64,000 nt of DNA from Methylophilus sp. TWE2 (GTDB lineage: Bacteria > Pseudomonadota > Gammaproteobacteria > Burkholderiales > Methylophilaceae): the NCBI RefSeq assembly GCF_001183865.1, contig NZ_CP012020.1, positions 310,001 to 374,000 on the forward strand, read 5' to 3'. The notes beneath the pieces were generated by a model. It saw only the letters and a list, made by a program, of their open reading frames with translations. It was not told the origin of the DNA and did not search any database. Shown in pieces: positions 8,987 to 18,777 of this stretch. Both the position numbers and the translations under genes were made by a program. Every line of letters starts with the position of its first letter. Within the stretch, counting starts at the first letter, position 1.

Positions 8987-9850
8987 TTAAAGCAACTCCT
9001 CCACATGTTTTTTAATGTTGGCAGCCATTTTGGGTGTGGGTAAATCGTTGGTGTCGGTGCCAAACGGATCTTCAATTTCTTCGGCAATCAACTCCAGGCT
9101 GGCTAACACATAAAAAATAAACACCACTACAGGGATAACGTAATAACCCAGGTTAAACACAAAGCCAAACGGCAGGGTCATGACATAAAAGAAGATGAAT
9201 TTCTTGATAAACGCGCTGTAGGAATACGGGATAGGCGTATTTTTGATCCGTTCGCAGACCCCGCATATATCAGTGAAGGCTTTGAGTTCTTCGTGGATGA
9301 TAAAAAACTGATCCCCTGTGATGTGGCCTGCGGTATAGAGTTCATTGGCTTTCTGGAATATGCGTTGTGCGATCTGGTTGGGATGGTGTTCATGGTGGTC
9401 GATCTCCAAATCCAGGCCATCAAACAGCATTTTACTGACGTCCTCATTCATCAGATGTTTGGATAACACCGCCGCATAAGTCGGGATAATTTTCCTGAAA
9501 AAGTCACGGTCAGCTTGATTGGTCAGGTAGGCCGACAATTTAATCGCCAGGTTGCGGCTGTTGTTGACCAGTGCGCCCCAGGCTTTGCGGCCTTCCCACC
9601 AGCGGTCATAAGCAGTGTTGGTGCGGTATGCCAGTAATAATGACAAGACAAAACCGACAGTGGTATGGATTAACGAGAGGTTTTTCACATGGCTGCTATC
9701 GGCCAGTTTCCAGTATTCCAGCTCAAGATAGGCAATGCCACCTGCGTAGCAGCCGATCAGTATCATCATGGGCATCAGTTGCCGGAAGGTATCAGACTCG
9801 TGAAAGCGGAAAATGAAGGTGAGCCAGTCTTTGGGGTTATATTGAATCAT
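8987..9850 (-). CDS. Bestrophin family ion channel
   Basis: This 287-residue membrane protein matches the bacterial bestrophin (former UPF0187) family. It has a hydrophobic N-terminal pair of helices, then LLAYRTNTAYDRWWEGRKAW (about 80-100) and the conserved NNSRNLA. Two later hydrophobic helices (about 215-255) precede an acidic EEIEDPFG motif near residue 265. Bestrophins are pentameric anion or cation channels in the inner membrane. The ion is not predictable here. The gene is monocistronic and convergent with the preceding cyclic-di-GMP gene. Confidence 0.85.
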   Translation of the reverse strand: MIQYNPKDWLTFIFRFHESDTFRQLMPMMILIGCYAGGIAYLELEYWKLADSSHVKNLSLIHTTVGFVLSLLLAYRTNTAYDRWWEGRKAWGALVNNSRNLAIKLSAYLTNQADRDFFRKIIPTYAAVLSKHLMNEDVSKMLFDGLDLEIDHHEHHPNQIAQRIFQKANELYTAGHITGDQFFIIHEELKAFTDICGVCERIKNTPIPYSYSAFIKKFIFFYVMTLPFGFVFNLGYYVIPVVVFIFYVLASLELIAEEIEDPFGTDTNDLPTPKMAANIKKHVEELL

Positions 9851-9965
9851 GATTGCGGAAGCCGTTGAGAGACTGGCACGAGTGTATCACGGCGGCATGA
9901 TCACGGTTGACTTTGCACACCCGGTCTCAAAGGATGGCTTGGTCTTTTTCCATGGGGCAGCATAG

Positions 9966-9994
9966 AAAAACCGCCAACGTTACATCGTTGGCGG
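9966..9994 (-). terminator. Rho-independent terminator of the catalase gene
   Basis: CCGCCAACG (9971-9979) pairs perfectly with CGTTGGCGG (9986-9994) around a six-base loop. Read on the minus strand the stem is followed by five T residues (9970-9966). It lies about 50 bases downstream of the catalase stop codon. Confidence 0.8.
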
Positions 9995-10045
9995 GCTGCA
10001 ATGACTTCTTACACATGCGCATGTTGCGAGCGCATGTATCGTCAG

Positions 10046-12442
10046 CTAAACCAATGGCGGATCTATTTCGCGAGCATGGTCGCGGGGCTTGGCCAGCGTC
10101 ATGAGGAACATTTCAATCTCATCAGATAGCCTGTCTTCGGCAATGATCAGCCCGGGGTCAGGGTTGCCGTCTGGCAGCATGGCCTCGATACCGGCTTTTC
10201 GCAATAAATGGCTCGCACCCCTGGGGACGAGGATAGGCTTGCAATGACGGTATTGGTCACGCAGGAATTCCACAGTGCGGCCATCCAGCGCCAGATTGGC
10301 AATAGAGCGTTCGCCGTCCGCAATGACCATGGCATCAAACAATACGTTAGGCATGGTTTCCAGTGTCGCTTCTGCATCTAATGCACTCCCTTGGGCTGTT
10401 TCCACCTTGCCGAGTTTGATGCTTAACAGACGGGGGACACCGCCTTGCGACAGGATGGCGTCATAGATGGCATTGACGCTGATTGCGTCCACCCCATTGG
10501 CAGCGAGGATGGCCACTTTCCTGGTTTTGATTGAACCATCGCCCGGGTAATGCGTTTCTGACAGGGCGGGGGAGGCTAGCAACACCGGGAAAGGCTGGTC
10601 GCTGGCTAATGGCGCGGGTGCTGGCAGCGGGATACCCAGGCCATCCGCGACGGCTTGCGCCAGGGTGGCGTCGACATTGACCAGGAGTGACACCATGCGT
10701 TCTCGAATAGCGGGCGTTTGCACACGTGTCAGCTCAAACCGGTAAGCGTTAATAATATGTTGCTTTTCGGCCGCTGACTGACTGTTCCAGAACAGGGTGG
10801 CCTGAGAGTAATGGTCAGCAAACTTTTCCGGTTTACCGCGTACTTTATCTTCACTGATGTGTTCGGGAAAACTGGTAAAGCCATTCATGCCCGCCTGGAA
10901 TGGACATCCACCGCCCAGCGAGTTGGGCTCATAGGACACTCTTCCGCGAGGGATGTTTTGCCTGTGCATGCCATCGCGCTGATTATTGTGGATTTCCTTC
11001 AGCGGCGCATTGATCGGGATTTCATGGAAGTTGGGGCCGCCCAACCGCGTTAATTGTGTATCGACATAGGAGTGGATACGGCCTTGCAATAGTGGGTCAT
11101 TGCTAAAGTCTATGCCTGGAATAATATGCGCGGTGCAAAAGGCTACCTGCTCGGTTTCGGCAAAGAAATTATCCGGGTTGCGGTTGAGCACCATTTTGCC
11201 GACCGGGGTTAGCGGTACCAGTTCCACAGGGATGATTTTGGTCGGGTCCAATACGTCAAAATCGAATGAGTCGGCTTGTTCTTCAGTGAATATTTGCAGG
11301 CTCAGTTCCCATTCCGGGTAGGCGCCCGCTTCAATGGCTTCCCACAAATCGCGACGGTGGAAATCAGGATCGGCACCGCTGATTTTTACTGCCTCATCCC
11401 AAATCAACGAGTGTGTGCCGGCCATGGGGGTCCAGTGGAATTTACAGAACACCGACTCATTATCTGCATTCACCAACCTGAAGGTATGTACACCAAACCC
11501 TTGCATCATGCGGTAGCTACGCGGGATGGCGCGATCTGACATTTGCCACATCACCATATGTGTGGATTCTGGCATCAGCGAGATAAAATCCCAGAAAGTA
11601 TCGTGAGCCGAAGAAGCTTGTGGAATCGCATTGTGCGGCTCTGGTTTGACCGCATGCACCAGATCAGGAAACTTCATGGCGTCCTGGATAAAAAATACCG
11701 GGATATTGTTGCCGACCAGGTCCCAGTTGCCTTCATCAGTATAAAATTTGACAGCAAACCCGCGCACATCGCGGGCAGTGTCGGTGGAGCCACGCTCGCC
11801 CGCCACCGTCGAAAAACGCACAAATACAGGTGTTTGTTTGCCTGCCTCACTGAACGGTGTCGCTTTGGTGACTGCGGTGAGTGGCTGGTAGTTTTCAAAA
11901 TAGCCATGCGCGGCAGAGCCACGGGCATGCACCACGCGCTCGGGGATACGTTCATGGTCAAAATGGGTGAGTTTTTCACGCAGGATAAAATCTTCTAATG
12001 CCGTAGGGCCGCGCAGGCCTATTTTGAGTGAGTGCTGGTTGTCGCCGACGGTTACTCCCTGGTTGGTGGTTAATGCCTGCAAATTGGAATCGGAGCGCAC
12101 GCGGTCCAGATCGCCCTTGAGCATATTTTCGCCCTCGGTGGCCCCTTCGCCGGTTTTTTCATTGGGATTGTCCTCGGTAATGGTACTGGCCCTCACCACA
12201 GCGTCATCGGCTTCACGAGCTATCCCTGTCATGGGACATCTGGCCTTTTTCCCGTATTCCGCCGCCTTGGTCTCGTTGTAGGGAAACGCTTGTGACAACA
12301 CATCACCACCGACCACTTTGTCAATCAAGTCCGGAGGAACGGCCCCTTCCATGGATGACATCGGTGGCTCATGGGTAGAAGGCCCGGAGACAGTGGATAA
12401 AATGGAGCCGAGGCCTACTTGAGTCTTTGATGCTTTTGCCAT
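10046..12442 (-). CDS. katE: Large-subunit catalase (HPII type)
   Basis: This roughly 798-residue haem catalase decomposes hydrogen peroxide. The core has [20 protein letters not shown] with the active-site histidine, the VGNNIPVFF region, and HSYVDTQ, which supplies the haem-ligand tyrosine. The last ~150 residues form the extra flavodoxin-like domain ([11 protein letters not shown] onwards) that marks large-subunit KatE enzymes. The N-terminal extension is long compared with E. coli KatE (753 residues). The start MAKASKTQ at 12442 is preferred over an in-frame TTG 14 codons earlier, although the ribosome-binding site is weak. The gene is divergent from a DUF72 gene. Confidence 0.9.
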   Translation of the reverse strand: MAKASKTQVGLGSILSTVSGPSTHEPPMSSMEGAVPPDLIDKVVGGDVLSQAFPYNETKAAEYGKKARCPMTGIAREADDAVVRASTITEDNPNEKTGEGATEGENMLKGDLDRVRSDSNLQALTTNQGVTVGDNQHSLKIGLRGPTALEDFILREKLTHFDHERIPERVVHARGSAAHGYFENYQPLTAVTKATPFSEAGKQTPVFVRFSTVAGERGSTDTARDVRGFAVKFYTDEGNWDLVGNNIPVFFIQDAMKFPDLVHAVKPEPHNAIPQASSAHDTFWDFISLMPESTHMVMWQMSDRAIPRSYRMMQGFGVHTFRLVNADNESVFCKFHWTPMAGTHSLIWDEAVKISGADPDFHRRDLWEAIEAGAYPEWELSLQIFTEEQADSFDFDVLDPTKIIPVELVPLTPVGKMVLNRNPDNFFAETEQVAFCTAHIIPGIDFSNDPLLQGRIHSYVDTQLTRLGGPNFHEIPINAPLKEIHNNQRDGMHRQNIPRGRVSYEPNSLGGGCPFQAGMNGFTSFPEHISEDKVRGKPEKFADHYSQATLFWNSQSAAEKQHIINAYRFELTRVQTPAIRERMVSLLVNVDATLAQAVADGLGIPLPAPAPLASDQPFPVLLASPALSETHYPGDGSIKTRKVAILAANGVDAISVNAIYDAILSQGGVPRLLSIKLGKVETAQGSALDAEATLETMPNVLFDAMVIADGERSIANLALDGRTVEFLRDQYRHCKPILVPRGASHLLRKAGIEAMLPDGNPDPGLIIAEDRLSDEIEMFLMTLAKPRDHAREIDPPLV

Positions 12443-12653
12443 GATTGTTTTTCCCGAAAATGAAAGTGCAAGAATGCAACGCAAAAATGAAGTAAAAGTA
12501 CGAAACGATTATCGGGATATCACCATGGGGTGGATATAAGCGCTCTCCGATTTGATTGTAGGAGAATCACTGCTGAGTGCCCGCCAAATTCACTCATCTG
12601 CAAGCGAATATTCCGCGCCCTGAACTTCTGCCAGAGTCTATAAACAAACCGAT

Positions 12654-13637
12654 ATGGCTCATGCTCACATCCTGATTGGCATCTCTGGCTGGCGTTATGC
12701 GCCCTGGCGGAAAGTCTTTTACCCTGAAGGCTTGACGCAGAAACGCGAGCTCGCATTTGCCTCACGCGCCTTGCCGACCATAGAACTCAATGGTTCTTTT
12801 TATGCCCTGCAGCGCCCGAGCAGCTATCAACAATGGTACGCACAGACGCCAGCGGATTTTGTATTCAGCATCAAGGCGACGCGTTATATCACCCACATTT
12901 TGCGGTTGGAAAATATTGAAACAGCCATGGCAAACTTTTTTGCTTCCGGCCTTCTGGCGCTTAAGGAAAAGTTGGGCCCCATTCTCTGGCAGTTTCCGCC
13001 CAGCTTTCGTTTTGATGCAGACTTGTTTGAAGGTTTTCTCAAGCAATTACCACACGATACTCAGACTGCGGCCAACCTGGCAACACACCGTGATGCCACC
13101 ATGCATGGCCGCGAATTTCTCAGAACGGATAAAAAACGACCGTTGCGCCACGCGGTTGAAATCCGCAACAAAAGCTTTGAAGACCCTGCATTTATTCAAT
13201 TGCTACGAAAATATAAGGTGGCGCTAGTGATTGCGGATACGGCAGGCAAATGGCCGTATAAGGAAGATATCACCGCAGACTTTACTTACTTGCGTCTGCA
13301 TGGGGATGCAGTGCTGTATAGCAGTGGCTACAGCGATCAGGCGCTGGATGGTTGGGCTGCACGCATCACGGCATGGAGCAAAGGCGGGCAACCGCAAGAT
13401 CCACAGCTGATCTCGCATCAGGCGCCTGCTCTCCGTAAATCGCGCGATGTGTACTGCTATTTTGATAACGATATCAAGGTGAAAGCCCCTTTTGATGCAC
13501 GCAAACTGTTAAGGCGGCTTCATCTGGAGACCGGCCTGGCAGAACTGGATTGGTCGCATGCCGATGCACCGGGAGAGATGAATCCGAGCAAAACGCGTGG
13601 CCTGAAAAAGCAGGCAACCGGACTGAAAAAACGGTAG
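12654..13637 (+). CDS. DUF72 family (YecE-like) protein
   Basis: This 327-residue protein has the DUF72 TIM-barrel pattern: GISGWRYAPWRKVFYPEGL at the start, ELNGSFYALQRPSSYQQW near residue 45, FVFSIKATRYITH near 70 and AVEIRNKSFEDP near 165. A basic tail ends in KKQATGLKKR. The family is widespread and its activity is not established. The gene is divergent from the catalase and convergent with the next operon. Confidence 0.85.
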   Translation: MAHAHILIGISGWRYAPWRKVFYPEGLTQKRELAFASRALPTIELNGSFYALQRPSSYQQWYAQTPADFVFSIKATRYITHILRLENIETAMANFFASGLLALKEKLGPILWQFPPSFRFDADLFEGFLKQLPHDTQTAANLATHRDATMHGREFLRTDKKRPLRHAVEIRNKSFEDPAFIQLLRKYKVALVIADTAGKWPYKEDITADFTYLRLHGDAVLYSSGYSDQALDGWAARITAWSKGGQPQDPQLISHQAPALRKSRDVYCYFDNDIKVKAPFDARKLLRRLHLETGLAELDWSHADAPGEMNPSKTRGLKKQATGLKKR

Positions 13638-13681
13638 TATGCACTGACACGCTTGGAATGAAGGTGTCGTTTGGCAACTCT

Positions 13682-15418
13682 TCAGGAAAGGCTCAGGCAA
13701 TAGGATTGCGGGTCATGTCCGCTTACGAACCGCGCAAAGTCATCGGGGGGGAGCGGTTTGGAGAACAGGTATCCTTGCAACATATCGGCCCCTAATTCAC
13801 GGCATAACCTGGCTTGCTCCAGGGTTTCTACCCCTTCAACAATCACTTCAAGATCCAGGCTTTTTGCCATGGCAATCAGCGCTTTCAGTATGCGGCTGTC
13901 GGCTTCGCTTGCAGGCACGTTTTGGACGAAGGATCGATCCACTTTTAAAATAGAGGCGGGCAACCATTTCAGATACGACATGGACGAGTAGCCGATGCCA
14001 AAATCATCCAGCGCGATCGTGATACCTAATGTTTTGAGTTGCTTCAGCAATAGCGAGGTCTTGTCAAAATCCGATACCAGGACGCTTTCCGTCACTTCTA
14101 TGGTGAGGCAGCCACCGGGCAGGCCTGTGCTTTCGAGATCGCGTTGAATGTCATGGCACATTGTCTCTTGTTGTAACAGTTGCTCACTGGCATTGACCGC
14201 CAACACAAAATGCTCGTTAATCAAGCGGTCTTCGCGCCACTGGGCCACCTGCCTGCATGCCAATTCCCTGTTTTTGGTATCGATGGCAGCCATAAAGCCC
14301 AGCTCTTCCACCACATCGATAAACACAACAGGCGGTAACAGACCCCTGGTTGGATGGTTCCAGCGGATGAGCATTTCTGCACCGCATATCTCCAAGGTTT
14401 TGGCATGGATGACCGGCTGGTAATATTGCACCAGCTGGTTCTGTAAGCGTTGCGAGCGCAGTTCGGCTTCCATCATAATGCGGTGCAAAATCTGGTCTTG
14501 CAGCTCTTCGCTAAAAAAATGAAAGCCATTGCGACCCTGGCGCTTGACCTGATACATGGCGAGATCGGCATGTTTTTGCATGTTTTCGGCATTGAGCGCA
14601 CAACGTGGATAGGTTGAAATGCCGATACTGCAGGTAATAAAGTGCTCGGCATTGTTGAGTGTAATCGGTTCGCGCACGCTTTCGAGTATACGTTGTGCCA
14701 GTGCGCCCACTGAGGTTTCGGTATCGAGGTCGTGTACGACAATGGCGAACTCATCGCCACCTAAGCGGCAGACCACATCGCCATCTCTCACCACTTGTAG
14801 CAAGCGTTGGGCGATCTGCTGCAATAATTGGTCGCCTGAGTCATGACCCAGGCTGTCGTTGATCAGTTTGAAGTTATCAATATCCAGATAGATCAGGCCC
14901 AATTGAGCGTTGAGCCGCTGTGCCCGTTGAATGGCGCTGTTCAAATGTTCTTCAAAGAAATAGCGGTTAGGCAAGCCGGTCATGGGGTCATTTTCGGCCA
15001 GGTATTTGAGGCGTTTGTGTGTGTCGATTAGCTTGCTGTTGAGCGCATGCCGTGCCTGGGCATGGAGCAGTGCCTTGGTCAAGTGACGTTCAGAGAGTTC
15101 TTTTTTCAATAAAAAATCCTGAGCACCGGCGAAGATACAGTTGCGCTCTATGATTTCGTTGTCCTCCATGCCGGTGAGGATAACGACCGCGGCCTGTTTC
15201 TCTGCGTGCTGGGTCAGTTGATTAAGCACATCCAGGCATTCCATATCCGGCAGGCGGTAATCGAGCAGCACAATGTCAAAGGTATCCTCATCAAATAGCT
15301 TCAGTGCTCTCACTGCCGTATTGGCTTGTACGATGTCTTTGACCAGGCTTGGATTTTTCAGGACCCTGATGACGGCCTGCCTGTCCAGTTCGTCATCATC
15401 AACGAGTAGCAATCGCAT
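13682..15418 (-). CDS. Response regulator with GGDEF and EAL domains
   Basis: This 578-residue protein has an N-terminal receiver domain (MRLLLVDDDELD, phospho-acceptor aspartate in LLDYRLPD near residue 53), then GGDEF (about 150-300, RLGGDEF intact) and EAL (about 325-565). The EAL motif itself reads EML (GAEMLIRW); the catalytic glutamate is kept, and DDFGIGYSSM is present. It starts 3 bases after the stop of the single-domain response regulator, so it is translationally coupled. It is probably the output of the upstream histidine kinase, converting a phosphorelay signal into cyclic di-GMP change. Confidence 0.9.
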   Translation of the reverse strand: MRLLLVDDDELDRQAVIRVLKNPSLVKDIVQANTAVRALKLFDEDTFDIVLLDYRLPDMECLDVLNQLTQHAEKQAAVVILTGMEDNEIIERNCIFAGAQDFLLKKELSERHLTKALLHAQARHALNSKLIDTHKRLKYLAENDPMTGLPNRYFFEEHLNSAIQRAQRLNAQLGLIYLDIDNFKLINDSLGHDSGDQLLQQIAQRLLQVVRDGDVVCRLGGDEFAIVVHDLDTETSVGALAQRILESVREPITLNNAEHFITCSIGISTYPRCALNAENMQKHADLAMYQVKRQGRNGFHFFSEELQDQILHRIMMEAELRSQRLQNQLVQYYQPVIHAKTLEICGAEMLIRWNHPTRGLLPPVVFIDVVEELGFMAAIDTKNRELACRQVAQWREDRLINEHFVLAVNASEQLLQQETMCHDIQRDLESTGLPGGCLTIEVTESVLVSDFDKTSLLLKQLKTLGITIALDDFGIGYSSMSYLKWLPASILKVDRSFVQNVPASEADSRILKALIAMAKSLDLEVIVEGVETLEQARLCRELGADMLQGYLFSKPLPPDDFARFVSGHDPQSYCLSLS

Positions 15419-15421
15419 CCT

Positions 15422-15865
15422 TTACTCCTTTGTGATTGGTAGTTCGACCAGCCGCCAGTAATGCTCAATTAAACCAACTACCTCCAGAAAATCTCTGTCC
15501 ATGTGCTGTTTGAACACATAACCAGCGACATGTTGACGGTAGGCCGCGACCAGATCTTCATCTGACTTGGACGTCGTCAATACAAACACGACGGCATGAG
15601 TCAGTAAGGGATCTGTGCGCAAACTCTCCAGAAACTCCAGGCCATTCATGCGCGGCATATTCAGGTCGAGCAGGATCATATAGGGGGAAGACACTTTGCC
15701 TGCGCGCAGCAGATCGAGTGCTTCACGCCCATCTCTGGCCCGTATCACCGTATTTAGCAGGCGTAATTTGCGCAATGCACGTTCCAGTGCAATGGCATCA
15801 ATGTCATCATCATCCACAATGAATAAAGTGGCTTCCTTATAGTTTTGCTTCTGCAGGATTTGCAC
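15422..15865 (-). CDS. Single-domain response regulator (Rcp1-like)
   Basis: This 147-residue protein is only a receiver domain: acidic pocket VDDDDID near residue 19, phospho-acceptor aspartate in ILLDLNMP near 70, and threonine/lysine switch residues in LTTSKSDED. It resembles receivers paired with phytochrome-type or PAS histidine kinases. A GTG start at 15865 is used, with GGAGAAAGG just upstream, and it overlaps the end of the kinase gene by 29 bases. It likely shuttles phosphate between the kinase and the downstream REC-GGDEF-EAL protein. Confidence 0.88.
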   Translation of the reverse strand: MQILQKQNYKEATLFIVDDDDIDAIALERALRKLRLLNTVIRARDGREALDLLRAGKVSSPYMILLDLNMPRMNGLEFLESLRTDPLLTHAVVFVLTTSKSDEDLVAAYRQHVAGYVFKQHMDRDFLEVVGLIEHYWRLVELPITKE

Positions 15866-17348
15866 GGATCAGCCTTTCTCCAATATTGATTGGCCAGGTA
15901 AAACGGATGGTCGTCCCACGTATACCATCAGAAACAATACTAGTCGTACCGCCATAGGCTTCCACAATTTTCTTCACCAGCGCCAGCCCCATGCCACTAC
16001 CCTCGACTTCATCGCGCGGACGCAGGGTCTGGAACATGAGGTACACCCGCTCCTGGTACTCGGGTGAAATGCCAGGGCCATCGTCAGTGACACTAAACTC
16101 ATGATACGTTTTACTGGCGGCCCGCCAATCCAGACGAATACGGCCTTGAGGACGGTCATGGTGCTTGATCGCATTCGTAAACAGGTTGCGCAGGACCTGC
16201 TCCAGCGGCGTAGCAAGCGTGGTCAGGGTGGGTAGATCGGCGGCTACCTCAAGCGTGAAGCCTTCAGGCGGTGCTTGCATCTCGAAGATGTTCTGGGCCC
16301 ATTTGCCAAGTGCTACCTGGCTCACGCTGCCTTCTAACCGCCCGGCGCGTGAATAGGCCAGCAAGTCATCCAGCAGGCGCTCCATACGGCGCAGACGCCC
16401 ACGTAACAGGCTCATATGTTGGGGAATCGCGTCGGTTTGCCCGTTGTTCAGGTCCTCTTCTATCCAGTGTGAGATCTGGAAGATGCCGCGTAATGGAGAT
16501 TTCAAGTCGTGGGAGGCCACATAGGCAAACGTGGCCAGTTCTTTATTGCTGCGTTCTAGTTCATCCCTGTGCTCAGCCAGTTTTTCGCTGGCTTTGACGC
16601 GTGCAGTAATGTCAGTGATGGCCGAGAGTACTTTGACGCCATCATCGGTTTCAATCGGGTTGAGGCCCACTTCCACCGGAAATTCGCTGCCATCCTTGCG
16701 ACGGCCATAGAGGTCACGGCCAGTCCCCATCGCGCGCGGACTAAGGTCGGAGAAAAAAGAGGCTCGGTGAGCGGGATGCTGGTGGCGGAAGCGTTCTGGC
16801 AGCAAAATATCAATCAGTTGCCCTAACAGCTCGGCACGGGAGTAGCCGAAAATCCGTTCTGCCTGGGTATTCACCATCTCGATGATCCCCTTCTTATTGA
16901 CCATCACCATGGCGTTCGGGGCGGCCTCTACCACTTGGCGAAAGCGCTCTTCCATGCGCTTGCGTGCGGAAATATCGGTAATGGCCGAGAGCACTTTGAC
17001 GCCATCATCGGTTTCAATCGGGTTGAGGCCCACTTCCACCGGGAACTCGCTGCCATCCTTGCGGCGGCCATAGAGGTCACGGCCAGTCCCCATGGCGCGC
17101 GGACTGAGGTCGGAGAAAAAAGAGGCTCGGTGATGCGGGTGCTGGTGGCGGAAGCGTTCAGGAAGCAAGATGTCGATCAACTGGCCTAATAGCTCTGCAC
17201 GCGAGTAACCAAAAATGAGTTCGGTTTGCGTGTTCACCATTTCAATGACGCCAGCCTTGTTCACCATCACCATCGCAGTAGGCGCAGCTTCTACCACCTG
17301 GCGAAAAGGCAGGTTGGCAGGTTCGATCTCCCCAGTTTCCTCACTCAT
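15837..17348 (-). CDS. PAS-PAS sensor histidine kinase with duplicated PAS
   Basis: This 503-residue soluble kinase has PAS domain 1 (residues 15-134), PAS domain 2 (136-255), a dimerisation and phospho-acceptor helix (H280 in SHDLKSPLRG) and a HATPase domain (about 370-490, with FTNAIKH, DDGPGI and GSGMGLALVKK). The two PAS domains differ at only about 7 of the first 113 aligned positions and lie exactly 121 codons apart, which shows a recent in-frame duplication. No membrane segment is present, so the signal is cytoplasmic. It heads an operon with two response-regulator genes. Confidence 0.9.
   Translation of the reverse strand: MSEETGEIEPANLPFRQVVEAAPTAMVMVNKAGVIEMVNTQTELIFGYSRAELLGQLIDILLPERFRHQHPHHRASFFSDLSPRAMGTGRDLYGRRKDGSEFPVEVGLNPIETDDGVKVLSAITDISARKRMEERFRQVVEAAPNAMVMVNKKGIIEMVNTQAERIFGYSRAELLGQLIDILLPERFRHQHPAHRASFFSDLSPRAMGTGRDLYGRRKDGSEFPVEVGLNPIETDDGVKVLSAITDITARVKASEKLAEHRDELERSNKELATFAYVASHDLKSPLRGIFQISHWIEEDLNNGQTDAIPQHMSLLRGRLRRMERLLDDLLAYSRAGRLEGSVSQVALGKWAQNIFEMQAPPEGFTLEVAADLPTLTTLATPLEQVLRNLFTNAIKHHDRPQGRIRLDWRAASKTYHEFSVTDDGPGISPEYQERVYLMFQTLRPRDEVEGSGMGLALVKKIVEAYGGTTSIVSDGIRGTTIRFTWPINIGERLIRANPAEAKL
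16581..17306 (-). repeat. Tandem 363-bp duplication encoding two PAS domains
   Basis: Two direct units, 16944-17306 and 16581-16943, each 363 bases long, encode nearly identical PAS domains. Long identical DNA stretches are visible, for example around 16632-16672 and 16995-17035, with scattered silent changes. The period is an exact multiple of three, so the reading frame is kept. Confidence 0.9.
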
Positions 17349-17557
17349 GACGACAGCCCCCTTTTTTGTTCCCGCAAAAAATCTGTCTGGCGAATAGTTT
17401 GTTGCTATTTACTTGAAACCTGGATGTGGCATGGCATGCTGCATGTATTGCCAGCACTGCCATGGTGTCCTTTTTGAACGATAAGTCATCATAACAAACG
17501 GCCATCGGCTGGGCAATCTGCCATTAAATAGCCTTGTTTGATAGCAGATTTCTCTCG

Positions 17558-17737
17558 CTAGGGGATGCCGATGATCTTGAGGTATTCTTCAAGCGTGAGT
17601 GCCAGCGCCTGCAAGGATTCATTAACTTCATCCAGATGCTGGTTGTTATTCAAGTGCAGCTTTTCCAGCAATGCCTGGTGTTTTTCCAATGCCTGGCGAT
17701 GAGCCTGCAAGGTTGCCATTTTCAGATCTTCGCTCAT
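17558..17737 (-). CDS. Small 59-residue helical protein
   Basis: A 59-codon frame starts MSEDLKMATLQAHRQ at 17737 and ends EEYLKIIGIP. AAAGGAG lies about 6 bases before the ATG, a strong ribosome-binding site. The sequence is rich in leucine, glutamate, glutamine and histidine with heptad-like spacing, suggesting a long helix or coiled coil. It has no signal peptide or cysteines. I do not recognise the family. It lies about 200 bases downstream of the histidine kinase start, on the same strand but outside that operon. Confidence 0.6.
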   Translation of the reverse strand: MSEDLKMATLQAHRQALEKHQALLEKLHLNNNQHLDEVNESLQALALTLEEYLKIIGIP

Positions 17738-17961
17738 GACGACTCCTTTCTAACTTTACTATCAGTCTACCGGATAACGGAGGGTAGATGTCCGGTATCA
17801 GAACCATGATAGTGAGATTTAGGACATGCCATTAAGTTTACTCCTTGCCAGCCTTACCATGGTCTTAATCCGATGTCTGAATAAAGTGAATCTTTCCTAT
17901 TGTCTGTCGCCAGCCCTTTGCCTAGGCTTGTAACAGATGATCCCCACTAGTGAGAAGATGC

Positions 17962-18201
17962 ATGAAATACAGGATGGTTGTCACGGGACTGGTTTTGCTC
18001 ATGAGCTTGCAGTCCGTTGCCGGACAAGTTGTAGATGAGCGTGCGCGTGAACAGCTTTCCGCTGATCAGGTGAATGCTTTGAGCCCGACAGAACAACACA
18101 CCACGGAAGACCAGAAAGGCAGTCTGCCTGAGTCGCAGTCCACCTATCAGGAGCAGACCGGGCCCAATACCATGGATTTATCTTCTGATTTTTCGATGTA
18201 A
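17962..18201 (+). CDS. Small secreted protein, unknown
   Basis: This 79-residue protein starts MKYRMVVTGLVLLMSLQSVAG, a good signal peptide, likely cleaved after VAG at about residue 21. The mature part is polar, rich in glutamine, glutamate, serine and threonine, and has no cysteine. ATG at 17962 is preferred over an in-frame GTG four codons earlier; GAGAAG precedes it. The family is not recognised and a periplasmic location is inferred from the signal alone. Confidence 0.5.
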   Translation: MKYRMVVTGLVLLMSLQSVAGQVVDERAREQLSADQVNALSPTEQHTTEDQKGSLPESQSTYQEQTGPNTMDLSSDFSM

Positions 18202-18237
18202 TGCAGTCATGCTGGCATAGCCATATACAATGGCTAC

Positions 18238-18762
18238 ATGTCAGCCATGCTCATCCAACAGTTTTTACCTCATTACCCAGCGCATTTGCGTGAACAGATC
18301 GCTTCCTTGCACGCAAAGGGGCAGCTCGGGCACTACCTGCAACAGCGCTATCCAGAGGAACATAGAGTACAGAGCGACAAGTCATTGTATGACTTTTGCA
18401 TGGAGCTCAAAAACCGCTACCTGAAAAATGCGCCCATGCTGGACAAGGTGTATTTTGATAACCGGTTGACCATAGAAAAACAGACGCTAGGCTTGAATAC
18501 AGCCATCTCGCGTGTGCAGGGTGGCAAACTCAAAGCCAAGAAAGAAATTCGTATTTCTGCATTTTTCAAGACAGCCCCGCTGGCGTTTTTGCAGATGATT
18601 GTGGTGCATGAGCTGGCACATCTCAAGGAGCGCGATCACGACAAGGCGTTTTACCAATTGTGTTTGCATATGGAGCCCAACTACATGCAATATGAATTTG
18701 ATTGCCGGGTCTATCTGCTATGGCTGGCTACTGGTAAACTCACTGCTGAAAGTGTGCGCTAA
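18238..18762 (+). CDS. YgjP-like zinc metallopeptidase family protein
   Basis: This 174-residue cytoplasmic protein carries the zinc motif HELAH (H124, E125, H128) followed by a third histidine at H134 (ERDHDKAFY), the pattern of the YgjP/M48-related metallopeptidase domain (former DUF45). The N-terminal half is helical. Substrates of this family are not well known. The gene ends 15 bases before the convergent methyltransferase gene. Confidence 0.82.
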   Translation: MSAMLIQQFLPHYPAHLREQIASLHAKGQLGHYLQQRYPEEHRVQSDKSLYDFCMELKNRYLKNAPMLDKVYFDNRLTIEKQTLGLNTAISRVQGGKLKAKKEIRISAFFKTAPLAFLQMIVVHELAHLKERDHDKAFYQLCLHMEPNYMQYEFDCRVYLLWLATGKLTAESVR

Positions 18763-18777
18763 CTATTTTAGTTCTTT

